From: Collinsella aerofaciens
Lineage (GTDB): Bacteria; Actinomycetota; Coriobacteriia; Coriobacteriales; Coriobacteriaceae
DNA length: 20,297 nt
Reading direction: 5' to 3'
Assembly: GCF_019131995.1 (NCBI RefSeq)
Contig: NZ_JAHONA010000035.1
Span: 1 to 20,297 of the forward strand
The number at the start of each line of letters is the position of its first letter. Positions within the stretch are counted from its first letter, which is position 1. The translations under genes were made by a program, and so were the position numbers. Shown in pieces: positions 7,461-15,527 of this stretch. The notes under the pieces were generated by a model. The model searched no databases and was not told the origin of the DNA. It saw only the letters and a program-made list of their open reading frames with translations.

Positions 7461-7488
7461 CGCATCGCGGGACTCACCGCGCGATGCG
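7461..7488. repeat. 9-bp-stem hairpin between tetR and clpC
   Basis: CGCATCGCG (7461-7469) and CGCGATGCG (7480-7488) are exact inverted arms around a 10-base loop. It lies 26 bases after the TetR stop codon. No T-run follows on either strand, so it may be a weak or Rho-assisted stop, or an mRNA 3'-end stabiliser. Part of it belongs to the direct repeat with the end of the TetR gene. Confidence 0.6.
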
Positions 7489-7564
7489 CGACAGGCGCCC
7501 CGCAAGAGAAACCCTAGACGTCTTTCACCACGTCGGGACTCGTCGCACGCGATGCGCGATAGGC
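7469..7564. repeat. Imperfect direct repeat spanning the 3' end of tetR
   Basis: The 28 bases at 7469-7496 (GGGACTCACCGC, then GCGATGCGCGACAGGC) recur at 7535-7564 (GGGACTCGTCGCAC, then GCGATGCGCGATAGGC), differing by three substitutions and a two-base indel. The second copy is the C-terminal coding end of the TetR gene and the first lies just beyond its stop. This looks like a short tandem duplication of the gene end. Confidence 0.75.
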
Positions 7565-8203
7565 ATCGGCCTCCTTGGAGACGCGTTCGAGCAGCTCGGA
7601 TGTATCGACGCCCTCGACTTGCGCGACCGTTTCCACCGTCTGCATGGCGACCGCCCTCAGGTACGCGCACGCGCTGTCCCCCGGCTGCTCGAGGTCTATC
7701 TCCTCGCCGCCCTCCCGGGCAAAGCCGACCGCCATCACAAAGCCCATGATGCCCGAGACCAGAAAGCCCACCGCAAAGCTCGAATCTGCCTTGAGCTCTT
7801 CTCCGTCGGGGTGGACGATCTCTCTCACGCGGTCGATGATGATCGTATGGATGCCCTGCACGACCTGCTCGGCGGCACCCGCCCTCATGGTGATGACGAT
7901 GCGCCGCAGCAGGCAGCGGACGTCGCGCCGGTCGAACGCCGAAAGGTCGCCCTCGCTCGAAAAATGCCAGAGGGCATCGGTGATGAGCTCGTTATCCTGC
8001 AGCAGCTGGGCTATGGCGATGGCGACGAGTTCATCGAAATCGTGAAAATAGTAGTAAAACGTTCCGCGATTGCACTGGGCGGCGCGGGTCACCTCGCCAA
8101 CCGACAGCTCGAAGATGCTGTTGTTCTCGATGAGCTCCCAAAACGCCTCGATGATACGGGTGCGTGCATCGGGCGCATCGGCGTCCTTACGCGGTCTCGC
8201 CAT
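7514..8203 (-). CDS. TetR/AcrR family transcriptional regulator
   Basis: A 229-residue protein starting MARPRKDADAPDARTRIIEA, with a classic TetR DNA-binding domain in residues about 10-60: the helix-turn-helix is SVGEVTRAAQCNRGTFYYYFHDFDEL. The rest is an all-helical ligand-binding domain with a hydrophobic stretch (SSFAVGFLVSGIMGFVMAVGFA). The ATG at 8201-8203 is preferred; a GTG three codons upstream (8210-8212) is possible. The gene overlaps the end of the giant dehydratase/activator gene by 17 bases, so the two are translated from one message and the regulator very probably controls that gene and itself, likely through the 21-bp palindrome at 12676-12696. The effector may be an acyl-CoA or 2-hydroxy acid, but nothing in the sequence shows it. 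Confidence 0.9.
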   Translation of the reverse strand: MARPRKDADAPDARTRIIEAFWELIENNSIFELSVGEVTRAAQCNRGTFYYYFHDFDELVAIAIAQLLQDNELITDALWHFSSEGDLSAFDRRDVRCLLRRIVITMRAGAAEQVVQGIHTIIIDRVREIVHPDGEELKADSSFAVGFLVSGIMGFVMAVGFAREGGEEIDLEQPGDSACAYLRAVAMQTVETVAQVEGVDTSELLERVSKEADAYRASRATSPDVVKDV

Positions 8204-11200
8204 GCGCCTCACCGCACCCCTGCGCCTTGGCGTTCATGATGAGCATCTGAAGACGGTTCTCCACGTTGGCGAAGCTCACGTCGGGATCGTAGTCGAGCGG
8301 CAGGAACTGCGCCGTGGGATACTGCTCCTTGAGCGCATGGATGAGCCCGCGCCCCACGACATGGTTGGGCAGACACCCGAACGGCTGCAGGATCACGAAG
8401 TTGCGGCAGCCGCGCTTGGCGTGCTCGAGAATCTCCGCCGGAATCAGCACGCCCTCGCCCGCATCGAACGTATGGTGCAGGATCTTATCGCTCGCGCGCA
8501 CGAGCTCGGGCATGCGCGTCGGCGGCTCGTAGAGCGGGCTCGCCGCGCCCAGGCGGTCGCAACGGTCGTGCGCGAGCTCGAACAGGTTGTCCGCCGTGGC
8601 GTACCAGGCCTTTTCGGGCAGCGACAGGTCGACGTGGAACTCGCGCGACTGCGCATGCTTGTAGAAATAGGTCTTGCGGATCACGTCGGTCATGCGCGCC
8701 TCGATGACCTCGAGCCCGTTGTCCTCGAGGTAGCGCTCGATCTCGTGGTTGGCGCCGAGATGGAAATTGAGCAGGTACTCGCCCACGATGAGAACGGTCG
8801 GATGCGGGTTCGAGCGGTCGTACGGAACGGCGTCCATGATCGCAAGCGCGCGTTTGAAGCCCGTCGCCTGGCCTCTCAGCCCGGAGCGCTCCATGCCCTC
8901 GATAACCTCATCGAGCGCGCGGTCGAACGCAGCGTCCGCCGCGCCCTTCTCGAGCTCGTAGGGACGGATGCGCCTAAGCATGGCCTCGAGGGCATCGATC
9001 ATGGGAAGACCGTAGGCGATCTGGATGCTCGGGCCAAGGCCGAGCTTGAAGCCCGGATGCGCATTGTGGGCATCGACGTCGTCGTTGGTGAGCACCGGGA
9101 CATAGTCGTATCCCGCGTCGTCGAGCGCGCGGCGCAGCAGGGGCATGTAGTGCGTCAGGCGGCAGTCGCCGATATACTTGCCAGTCACCACGGCGACGTC
9201 GTGCGGGTCGTACTTACCGCTCTCGAGTGCCGCGAGCGCCTCGCCGATCACGATTTGCGCGGGGAAGCAGATGTCGTTGTGCACATAGCGTTTGCCCAGG
9301 CGGATGGCATCCTCGCGCCCGATATCAAGGGCCTCGGCGCGCACGCCCTGATTGCGCATCGCCGCGGTCATGAGCCTGCAGAACGCATGGGAGGTGTTGG
9401 GGACCAGCGCGATCTTGTCGTGCCGGTCGCGCTTGGTGTACTTGACCTTATACGGGTCGTCGAGCGGATGGACCGCGTGCACCCGGGCGCCCTCGGCACG
9501 CTCCTCCGCGCGACGACGGTTGACCGACTCGATAAACGAACGCACGCGAATGCCCATGGGACCGGCGACGTCGCTCTCATCGAGCTTGATCATCATCGGA
9601 ACCTTGGAGCCCATCTCGCCCATCATGCGCGCGATCTCGTCGGTGAGATACGCATCGTGGCCGCAGCCGAAGCTGCCCGTCTGCACGAGCTCGAGCTCGG
9701 GCGTCGATGCGACGATGACCGCGCACGACAGCATGCGCGCATGGTAGTTGTTCACGATGTCGATGCGGCTGTTGGAAAGATCGACGTTGCAGACCCCCGG
9801 CACCGCATCGGGCGTCAGCACGGGGATGCCGCGCTCAGAGAAGAGCTTGGGCAGCCCGTGGTTGACCAGCGGGTCGTTGTGGTACGGGCGCGAAGCGATC
9901 ACCACCGCGTAGCCGCCGTCCTCGTGCACGTTCTCGAGCACCTGCCTGCCGCGCAGCTGCAGCTGGTTCTCAAACGTCTCCTGCGCGCGGTCCGCCTGCT
10001 CGGTCGCCTTGGCAACCAGGTCGGCATCGATATCGAAGGTCTCCTTGCACCACGCCTTGAGCTGGCGGTTTCGGTCGCCCTCGTCGTACCAGTGGAACAG
10101 CGGCGTATCGAACGGAACGCCGAAACGCTCCTCCGGGTTATCGGAATTGCGCATCACGTAGGGGTATCCCTTTACGACGGCGCACATCCACTCGCTGGTA
10201 GAGGCGGTGTTTTCGGTGGGCACCGTCGTGATGATGGGCATGAAGATGCGGTCGACGCCGGCGTCGACGAGATTGCGGATGTGCCCGTGGACGAGCTTGG
10301 CCGGGAAGCACACGGTGTCGGATGTGACGTGCGCCAGACCGCGCTCGTACATCGCCTTGGTGCTGCGTCCCGAGACGCGCACCTTAAAGCCGAGCGTGCT
10401 GAAGAACGTCGACCAGAACGGCATGGTGTCCCAGAACTCGAGCACACGGGGAATGCCGATCGTGACATCGCGCCCCCCGCTGACGGGAACCGTGGGGTAC
10501 GACTCGAACAGCAGCTTCTCGCGGTCGACAAAGAGATTGGGGGCAGCCGCGGTCCGGTCGCGCCCCGTGCCGGGTGCCTGTGCCTCGCAAGCACCCTGCG
10601 GACGCAGCTCCTCCGCCGCGGGAACCTCGCGCACGAGCTCATCCCATGAGATGGCGCCGCCGCGCGGGCAGCGATTGCCCGTGACGTAAAGCGAGCCGTC
10701 GCCAAATGCCACGACCGCGCGCTGGCAGCGGTTGTTGCACCGACGGCAGGTAACGCCGCCGAACTCGCGATGCTCGAAGCGCTCCACGGCATCGAGCCCG
10801 ATAAACGACGTGCCGGCGTCGCCCTTGCGGCATTCCTCGCGCGCGAGCAGGGCGATACCGATAGCGCCCATCAGCCCCGGGTGGGGCGCACGCGTGACGG
10901 GTTTGCCCAGATACTGCTCGAATGCGCGCAGCACCGCGTCGTTTCGGAACGTGCCGCCCTGGACGACGACTTTGTCGCCCAGACGGTTGAGATTTGAAAC
11001 GCGAATGACCTTGGTGAACACGTTCTCGATAATCGAACGGCAGAGACCGGCCATGATGTCGCCCGGACCCTTACCGCGCCGCTGCTCGGAAACGACGCTG
11101 CTGTTCATGAACACCGTGCAGCGGCTGCCGAGAACGGCGGGGGCTTTGGACGAAAATGCCTCGGTCGCGATATCCTCAACGGCTATTCCGAGGTTTTTGG

Positions 11201-12626
11201 CAAAACCCTCGAGGAACGAGCCGCAGCCCGCAGAGCACGCCTCGTTGACGACGATATCGGTCAGCACGCCGTGGTTGAGCCAGATGGCCTTCATATCCTG
11301 TCCGCCGATGTCGAGCACGAAGGTCGCATCGGGAACGCATGCGCACGCGGCGCGGGCGTGCGCGACCGTCTCGACCGTATGGTAGTCGGCGTGGAACGCG
11401 CGCGCGAAAAGCTCCTCGCCGTATCCCGTGGTGCCCACGGCATCGATCGCAAGCGTGACTCCCGCTGTCTCCCAGCGGTTCTTCAAGCTGACAAGACCCT
11501 GTTGGGCGACGTCGAGCGGTCTGCCGTTATTAGACGCGTAGAACGAATCGACAAGCTCACCCGCCTCATCGACCAGGGCGAACTTGGTCGTCGTGCTCCC
11601 CGAATCGATACCGAGCGCCACACGCACCGTCTCTCCGGGCGCATACGCATCCGGACCCTTTGCCGGCGTCTCTTTGCCATGGCGTGCCGTAAAATCCGCC
11701 TGCTCGGCAGGTGTGGCAAAAAAGGGCTGGGCAAGACGTCCCTCCCCGCTTGCGGGCGCGACCGTCTCGAGCTTATCCAGCCGGACAAAAGCGTCGGGAA
11801 GGTCGATCGGTTGGGACGATGCGAACATGTCGGTCAGCGACAGGGTAGCACCGCGCGCGACCATGATCTGCGGATCGCGCGGGACGATAACCTGATCGTC
11901 CGATAGATTCAGTTGCTCCCGGAACACGCGGACCAGTGTGGGGTTGTAGGCGAGCGTACCGCCCTCGAAGATTACCGGCGGCTCGATGTCGATACCCTGG
12001 GCCAGACCGCCGATCGTTTGGCGGGCGACCGCGTGAAGCGCCGAAAGCGCCAGGTCGGTGGTAGGAATGCCCTCGTTGAGCAGCGGCTGGATATCGGTCT
12101 TTGCGTACACGCCGCAGCGGCCCGAGACCTCGTGGACGGTCGTTCCCCGGCTTGCGAGCTGCTCGAACTCGCCCGATTCGGTGCCGACCCCCATGAGCTT
12201 TGCCATCTCGTCGATAAATGCACCGGTACCGCCTGCGCACGAGCCGTTCATGCGCATGTCGGCAACCTCGATGTCTCCCTTATCGTTGGTGCGGAAGAAG
12301 ATCATCTTGGCGTCTTGGCCGCCCAGCTCGATGGCGCAGCGCGTCTGCGGATAGAACCTGCTGATCGCGAGCGCGTTGGCGACCACCTCCTGAACGTACG
12401 AGGCGCCCAGCGCGGTCGCGATATCGCGCGCACCCGAGCCGGTCACCGCAACGCGCAGTGACTCATGGGGAAAGCGCTCGGCGAGCTCGCCGAGCATGGC
12501 GCGCACGCTCGCTGTCTGACACGCCCCGTGGCGGCGATATCCCCACCACGCCTCGGTCATATCCTCGTGCATCGCGTAAACTTTGGTCGTCGTCGACCCT
12601 ACGTCCAGTCCTACTAGCAACGCCAT
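8187..12626 (-). CDS. Fused 2-hydroxyacyl-CoA dehydratase activator/dehydratase-like protein
   Basis: A 1479-residue protein. It begins with two tandem ASKHA ATPase modules like the HgdC/BcrA/BadF activators: GLDVGSTTTKVY (6-17) with ELGGQDAK (100-107) and cysteines 130 and 171, then GIDSGSTTTKFA (339-350) with DIGGQDMK (439-446) and cysteines 464 and 503. In HgdC one such cysteine pair per subunit holds the bridging [4Fe-4S] cluster; here both halves are in one chain. A four-cysteine patch follows (C627, C630, C634, C653). Residues about 700-930 match DUF2229, and about 1130-1470 resemble the HgdB/D dehydratase subunits. Homologous giant proteins are frequent in anaerobes, usually annotated as acyl-CoA dehydratase activase; their substrate is mostly unknown. 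The ATG at 12624-12626 has GGAG just upstream. Oxygen-sensitive ATP-driven electron transfer is expected. It is co-transcribed with the TetR gene. Confidence 0.9.
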   Translation of the reverse strand: MALLVGLDVGSTTTKVYAMHEDMTEAWWGYRRHGACQTASVRAMLGELAERFPHESLRVAVTGSGARDIATALGASYVQEVVANALAISRFYPQTRCAIELGGQDAKMIFFRTNDKGDIEVADMRMNGSCAGGTGAFIDEMAKLMGVGTESGEFEQLASRGTTVHEVSGRCGVYAKTDIQPLLNEGIPTTDLALSALHAVARQTIGGLAQGIDIEPPVIFEGGTLAYNPTLVRVFREQLNLSDDQVIVPRDPQIMVARGATLSLTDMFASSQPIDLPDAFVRLDKLETVAPASGEGRLAQPFFATPAEQADFTARHGKETPAKGPDAYAPGETVRVALGIDSGSTTTKFALVDEAGELVDSFYASNNGRPLDVAQQGLVSLKNRWETAGVTLAIDAVGTTGYGEELFARAFHADYHTVETVAHARAACACVPDATFVLDIGGQDMKAIWLNHGVLTDIVVNEACSAGCGSFLEGFAKNLGIAVEDIATEAFSSKAPAVLGSRCTVFMNSSVVSEQRRGKGPGDIMAGLCRSIIENVFTKVIRVSNLNRLGDKVVVQGGTFRNDAVLRAFEQYLGKPVTRAPHPGLMGAIGIALLAREECRKGDAGTSFIGLDAVERFEHREFGGVTCRRCNNRCQRAVVAFGDGSLYVTGNRCPRGGAISWDELVREVPAAEELRPQGACEAQAPGTGRDRTAAAPNLFVDREKLLFESYPTVPVSGGRDVTIGIPRVLEFWDTMPFWSTFFSTLGFKVRVSGRSTKAMYERGLAHVTSDTVCFPAKLVHGHIRNLVDAGVDRIFMPIITTVPTENTASTSEWMCAVVKGYPYVMRNSDNPEERFGVPFDTPLFHWYDEGDRNRQLKAWCKETFDIDADLVAKATEQADRAQETFENQLQLRGRQVLENVHEDGGYAVVIASRPYHNDPLVNHGLPKLFSERGIPVLTPDAVPGVCNVDLSNSRIDIVNNYHARMLSCAVIVASTPELELVQTGSFGCGHDAYLTDEIARMMGEMGSKVPMMIKLDESDVAGPMGIRVRSFIESVNRRRAEERAEGARVHAVHPLDDPYKVKYTKRDRHDKIALVPNTSHAFCRLMTAAMRNQGVRAEALDIGREDAIRLGKRYVHNDICFPAQIVIGEALAALESGKYDPHDVAVVTGKYIGDCRLTHYMPLLRRALDDAGYDYVPVLTNDDVDAHNAHPGFKLGLGPSIQIAYGLPMIDALEAMLRRIRPYELEKGAADAAFDRALDEVIEGMERSGLRGQATGFKRALAIMDAVPYDRSNPHPTVLIVGEYLLNFHLGANHEIERYLEDNGLEVIEARMTDVIRKTYFYKHAQSREFHVDLSLPEKAWYATADNLFELAHDRCDRLGAASPLYEPPTRMPELVRASDKILHHTFDAGEGVLIPAEILEHAKRGCRNFVILQPFGCLPNHVVGRGLIHALKEQYPTAQFLPLDYDPDVSFANVENRLQMLIMNAKAQGCGEAHGETA

Positions 12627-12675
12627 AATGCTCCGTCTCTCGCATTTTTCCCGCTAGAGATATACCACTCTACGT

Positions 12676-12696
12676 AATACAACAGACTGTTGTATT
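12676..12696. promoter_or_regulatory. 21-bp palindrome, probable TetR operator
   Basis: AATACAACAG (12676-12685) and CTGTTGTATT (12687-12696) are perfect inverted arms around one central base. It lies 50 bases upstream of the dehydratase/activator start, in an AT-rich stretch where the promoter must be. A TATATC element lies between it and the gene, but I see no clean -35. Length and symmetry suit a TetR dimer; the regulator is encoded at the end of the same operon. Confidence 0.65.
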
Positions 12697-12705
12697 TAAA
12701 CTCCG

Positions 12706-12741
12706 TATAAAAAGCGGCTGCCGAAACGCTTCAGCAGCCGC
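12706..12741 (-). terminator. Intrinsic terminator downstream of the DUF2798 gene
   Basis: On the minus strand GCGGCTGC (12741-12734) pairs with GCAGCCGC (12721-12714) around a 12-base loop, followed by TTTTTAT. It lies about 165 bases after the DUF2798 stop codon; the intervening 12742-12907 shows no gene. It insulates the dehydratase promoter. Confidence 0.85.
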
Positions 12742-12907
12742 CGAATGCACCAACAGATTGTTCTGCGCGCTAGCACGTCGGGCAACGGAGCAGCACGGGC
12801 CCTCCGGTCATGCGCACCGCTCACGCCCGCGATGTCGCCGAGAGAGCTATCCACGCTTTGGGCTCCAACCAAGCAAGTCGCCCGCGCTCAGCAGATCCCT
12901 AAGCGAG

Positions 12908-13456
12908 CTACTCGCACTCAGGAGCCATAGCCTGCTCCAAGAGCTCGGCATGCTCCTCCTCGAAAACCGTCCCCACAGGGAAGGCGCGACGGAAGACGAA
13001 GCGGGAAATCGGACCGGCTACCAAAAGGTTCCACGGCAGCGCCATCACAAAATTATGCGGGATGTTGATCATCCAGATCGCGGGCACGGAATACAGGTTC
13101 GCAAGGATGCCGCCGGGCATGTGCGTCAGACCCTCACAGGCACCGTACAGCGACATGATGATGACCATGGGAACGACCATGCAGGAGCTGACGGCAAGCG
13201 TCATGGCGAGCGGCGAACTCTTGCCCGGCGTGACCAGGAATTTAAAGGCGAAACCCTTGGCAAGGGGGCTGGCAACAAACCAGTCGCAGCACATGGCAAA
13301 AATGTAGGCAACGGGGAAGCCGAGCCACGCGGCGGCAACAACCTCGCCGTTGATGGCCCCATGCTGCAGGGCAACGTTGTAGATGCTCATCCAGAGCACC
13401 ATGCAAAAGCACATGATAAAGGTGAACAGCAGGCTCTCTCGTTTGTTGATAGGCAT
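12908..13456 (-). CDS. DUF2798 family membrane protein
   Basis: A 182-residue protein with four predicted membrane segments arranged as two similar halves. Each half has a helix pair with a small polar motif (YNVALQHGAING in the first, PHNFVMALPWNLLVAGP in the second), the pattern of tandem DUF2798 units. The end is acidic and cytoplasmic (VFEEEHAELLEQAM). I chose MPINKRES at 13454-13456; an upstream in-frame extension would run through the T-run of the terminator at 13501-13551. AAGGA lies about 11 bases before the ATG, a little far. Function is unknown for the family. It stands behind a leader with a strong intrinsic terminator, so its expression may be controlled by read-through. Confidence 0.75.
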   Translation of the reverse strand: MPINKRESLLFTFIMCFCMVLWMSIYNVALQHGAINGEVVAAAWLGFPVAYIFAMCCDWFVASPLAKGFAFKFLVTPGKSSPLAMTLAVSSCMVVPMVIIMSLYGACEGLTHMPGGILANLYSVPAIWMINIPHNFVMALPWNLLVAGPISRFVFRRAFPVGTVFEEEHAELLEQAMAPECE

Positions 13457-13500
13457 GAAGGGCAGATTCCTTTCTGTGTTACGCCGCGGCACCACGCAAC

Positions 13501-13551
13501 AAAAACGGGCGGGCAAGATGGAGCTGTTGGGACTTCATCTCGCCCGCCCGT
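13501..13551 (-). terminator. Strong intrinsic terminator upstream of DUF2798 gene
   Basis: In the minus-strand RNA the arms 13551-13536 (ACGGGCGGGCGAGATG) and 13520-13505 (CATCTTGCCCGCCCGT) form a continuous 16-bp stem with one G-U pair, followed by TTTTTG. On the plus strand that position would be an A-C mismatch, which supports minus-strand function. It ends only 45 bases before the DUF2798 ATG, so it could be the end of the thrE-like transcript or an attenuator of the downstream gene. Confidence 0.85.
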
Positions 13552-13663
13552 GTTACGCGCGTCTGCGACTACTTATGTGGTGGAACTACCCTAACACGAA
13601 CGGCGCGCGCTTCGTAAGCGTTGAGTTTGTGGAGATGCAGGGCACCAAACCCCCGACCCCATA

Positions 13664-13730
13664 AGTTGCGGTGGAATACGGACTGTTTTGACCCTTTAAG
13701 CAGCAATTCAGTCCCTATTTCACCGCAACT
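13664..13730. repeat. Inverted repeat with 22-base arms, probably a dispersed element
   Basis: 13664-13685 and 13709-13730 are inverted copies matching at 20 of 22 positions (arms begin AGTTGCGGTG and end CACCGCAACT) around a 23-base loop. No T-run follows. Its compact, self-complementary form and position between genes suggest a REP/MITE-like repeat; copies elsewhere in the genome cannot be checked here. Confidence 0.7.
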
Positions 13731-13733
13731 CAT

Positions 13734-13766
13734 TTGGTGCAAAGTAACCTGTCCCCCTTGCACCAA
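13734..13766. repeat. TTGGTGCAA inverted repeat with TGTCCCCC loop
   Basis: TTGGTGCAA (13734-13742) and TTGCACCAA (13758-13766) enclose a 15-base loop containing CCTGTCCCCC. It ends exactly at the stop codon of the ThrE-like gene. Its loop shares GTCCCC with the tandem repeat at 15420-15464, which hints at one family of intergenic elements. Confidence 0.7.
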
Positions 13767-15335
13767 TTAGCTGGTGTGGCGCCAGCGAGGGTCGGTGAGC
13801 GTACGCGCCACACCCAGGCCAACGGGCAAAAACGCCACGATGAGCACTGCACGCACAAACCAGCCGAGCATATTGACTGTGTCGAAGGTGCACATGTAAT
13901 ACATCGAGCGATACAGATACAAACCCGGCACCATAATGACAATCGAAGGCACCGTGAGAGCGATACGCGGGTAGGTGAGCTTGACTTCGGCCAAGCTTGC
14001 CAGCAGACCCGATACCAGCGCGCCGATAAACGCTGCTGCCTCGGGAGGCATTCCCGTGCTGAGGCCCAGGAAGGGAATCATCGTCGGCGCATCGACAAGG
14101 GTCAGACGCAGGGTATTGGAAACGGCGCCGATCAACCCAGCTGCCGCGGCCATCTTTACCGGGCTGTTGAACATCACCGAGAAGCCGAATACGCCAACGA
14201 AGCTCATCACCACGCGCAGGAGCGTAAGGGCAAGCGGCGAAAGGCCGAGCGGGGCAAAATCATCCGGTGCCAGCCCCACACACTCGGCAACCATCCAGCC
14301 CACAAGGGTCGCCATCACAATAATCGACACGGCATACGAAAGACGCTCAATGCCGCTTCGCATATCGAGCTTAGCGATGTCGAGGCCTGCCGTAATGAGG
14401 GGAAAGCCGGGAATCACGAAGAGCATGGCGCCGATATAGCCTTCTTGGTGCGACATTGCCCCCGGTACGACCTGGCCAAGGCCGAGCAATGCCAGCAGAT
14501 ACGAAACGCAAGCGAGCGCAACGCCCGTCGTCAGCGCGCTAAACTGGCCAAGACCCTGCTTGAGAATATGGGAGCGAGCAAAGTTACCGACACCAGCGCC
14601 TACGAATGCGCAGGCCATCTCGATAGGGCCGCCGCCGAGCAAAAAGACGAAGGCGCCGCAAGCACAGGCTGCCGCAAGGCCCTGTTGCCAGGGAGAGTAA
14701 TCGGGTTTTGAGCTCTCAACGGTCCTGAGCATCTCGTGGTACTCGTGTACCGTGAAGCGACGACCATAGGTCTCGATTTCCTTGAGGAAACTCTCCATCA
14801 TCCAAATGCGATGGGTATTGACTCCCGTTGTGGGCAGGCTGACAACCTCGTTAAAGCAGTGGCCATCTTCGATGCAAGTACACTCAAACGACAGAAGGCT
14901 CAGGTCGACGTGAATCGTGACGCCGAGTACGGCAGCAACACGATTCATGGTATCGCGCACGCGCCAGGCACCTGTTCCGCTTGCCAGCATAAGCATGCCG
15001 GCGCGGCAGATGATGGATGACTTATCGGTGAGCGGCGCATCGACGGCAAGCTCATCGCCTGCCGTCACGATCTGGTGCCAGTCAGTTTTCATATGGAGCG
15101 CGCCGGCACGAACGCCGTGGTGCATGGGGGCTCTCGAAAGCAGCGAGTCAAGGCGCGAAGGCTGTGGGGGCTCCGTTAATTCGCCCTCGTCCTCGTCGGG
15201 CTCTTCATCGACCAGATCAAATGAGTCAAGCGATGCCGGCTCGCGACGATCGATTAGCTCCTCATCCTCATCGTCAAAGTAATTGAACTGATCGAGCATG
15301 TCCTCTTCGATTGCGCGCTCGCTCGCATCGTCCAT
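13767..15335 (-). CDS. ThrE-type threonine/serine exporter family protein
   Basis: A 522-residue membrane protein. Residues about 1-65 are strongly acidic and probably disordered (FDDEDEELIDRREP, DEEPDEDEGELTEP). The ThrE (DUF1212) part follows from about 85, with the conserved soluble region (GMLMLASGTGAWRVRDTMNRVA; FEC; WMMESFLKEIE) and then about five membrane segments (about 210-345). A second set of about five segments (about 355-515) is the ThrE_2/DUF3815-like half. Many Firmicutes encode these halves as two genes; here they are one chain, as in Corynebacterium ThrE. Proteins of this kind export threonine and serine by proton antiport; the substrate here is inferred. The start at 15333-15335 has AGGGAG eight bases upstream. 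It appears monocistronic. Confidence 0.88.
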   Translation of the reverse strand: MDDASERAIEEDMLDQFNYFDDEDEELIDRREPASLDSFDLVDEEPDEDEGELTEPPQPSRLDSLLSRAPMHHGVRAGALHMKTDWHQIVTAGDELAVDAPLTDKSSIICRAGMLMLASGTGAWRVRDTMNRVAAVLGVTIHVDLSLLSFECTCIEDGHCFNEVVSLPTTGVNTHRIWMMESFLKEIETYGRRFTVHEYHEMLRTVESSKPDYSPWQQGLAAACACGAFVFLLGGGPIEMACAFVGAGVGNFARSHILKQGLGQFSALTTGVALACVSYLLALLGLGQVVPGAMSHQEGYIGAMLFVIPGFPLITAGLDIAKLDMRSGIERLSYAVSIIVMATLVGWMVAECVGLAPDDFAPLGLSPLALTLLRVVMSFVGVFGFSVMFNSPVKMAAAAGLIGAVSNTLRLTLVDAPTMIPFLGLSTGMPPEAAAFIGALVSGLLASLAEVKLTYPRIALTVPSIVIMVPGLYLYRSMYYMCTFDTVNMLGWFVRAVLIVAFLPVGLGVARTLTDPRWRHTS

Positions 15336-15391
15336 CCCGGTGCTCCCTTCCTATCGACTAACCCCCATCCTAGACAGCGACGGCTAAAGGA

Positions 15392-15419
15392 AACATAAAA
15401 GAGACGACTATCAAAACAA
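15392..15419 (-). promoter_or_regulatory. Weak promoter candidate for the ThrE-like gene
   Basis: On the minus strand TTGTTT (15414-15419) and TATGTT (15392-15397) are 16 bases apart, about 55 bases before the start codon. The match to consensus is poor, but this is the most AT-rich part of the gap and the adjacent repeat ends at its -35. Confidence 0.3.
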
Positions 15420-15464
15420 GGACTGTCCCCAACTGCCGGCAGAAAAGGAACGTCCCCAAGTGCC
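15420..15464. repeat. Tandem GTCCCC-containing intergenic repeat
   Basis: GGACTGTCCCCAACTGCC (15420-15437) and GGAACGTCCCCAAGTGCC (15447-15464) match at 15 of 18 positions, nine bases apart. Similar GTCCCC-bearing units sit at 13751-13757. I recall such units as frequent between genes in Collinsella; that is memory, not a search. Confidence 0.65.
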
Positions 15465-15527
15465 AACCACGGCAATGCCGATGCTTTGGTAACGACAGCG
15501 AGCGGGTCGCATTTGTGACAAGGTGAC

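Larger units (their letters stand above)
13457..13766. other. 310-bp gene-free region with three hairpins
   Basis: No convincing gene in either strand. From right to left (minus-strand transcription) it holds a 9-bp inverted repeat touching the thrE-like stop codon (13734-13766), a long 22-base-arm inverted repeat (13664-13730), about 110 bases without clear structure, and a terminator (13501-13551) close to the DUF2798 start. No clear -35/-10 pair is seen. Confidence 0.7.

Noticed and set aside
8070..10649. Long plus-strand open frame opposite the dehydratase/activator gene
   Set aside because: Same shadow effect; repeated His, Val, Asp and Arg composition and no motif, with no ribosome site at its start.
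12742..12907. Short out-of-frame extension after the DUF2798 stop (reads LRDLLSAGDLLGWSPKRG)
   Set aside because: It could be a decayed gene end, but it has no start, no ribosome site and needs a frameshift; chance is as likely.
13734..13766. Terminator of the ThrE-like gene
   Set aside because: The 9-bp hairpin has no T-run on the minus strand, and the next sequence is another repeat; better described as a repeat.
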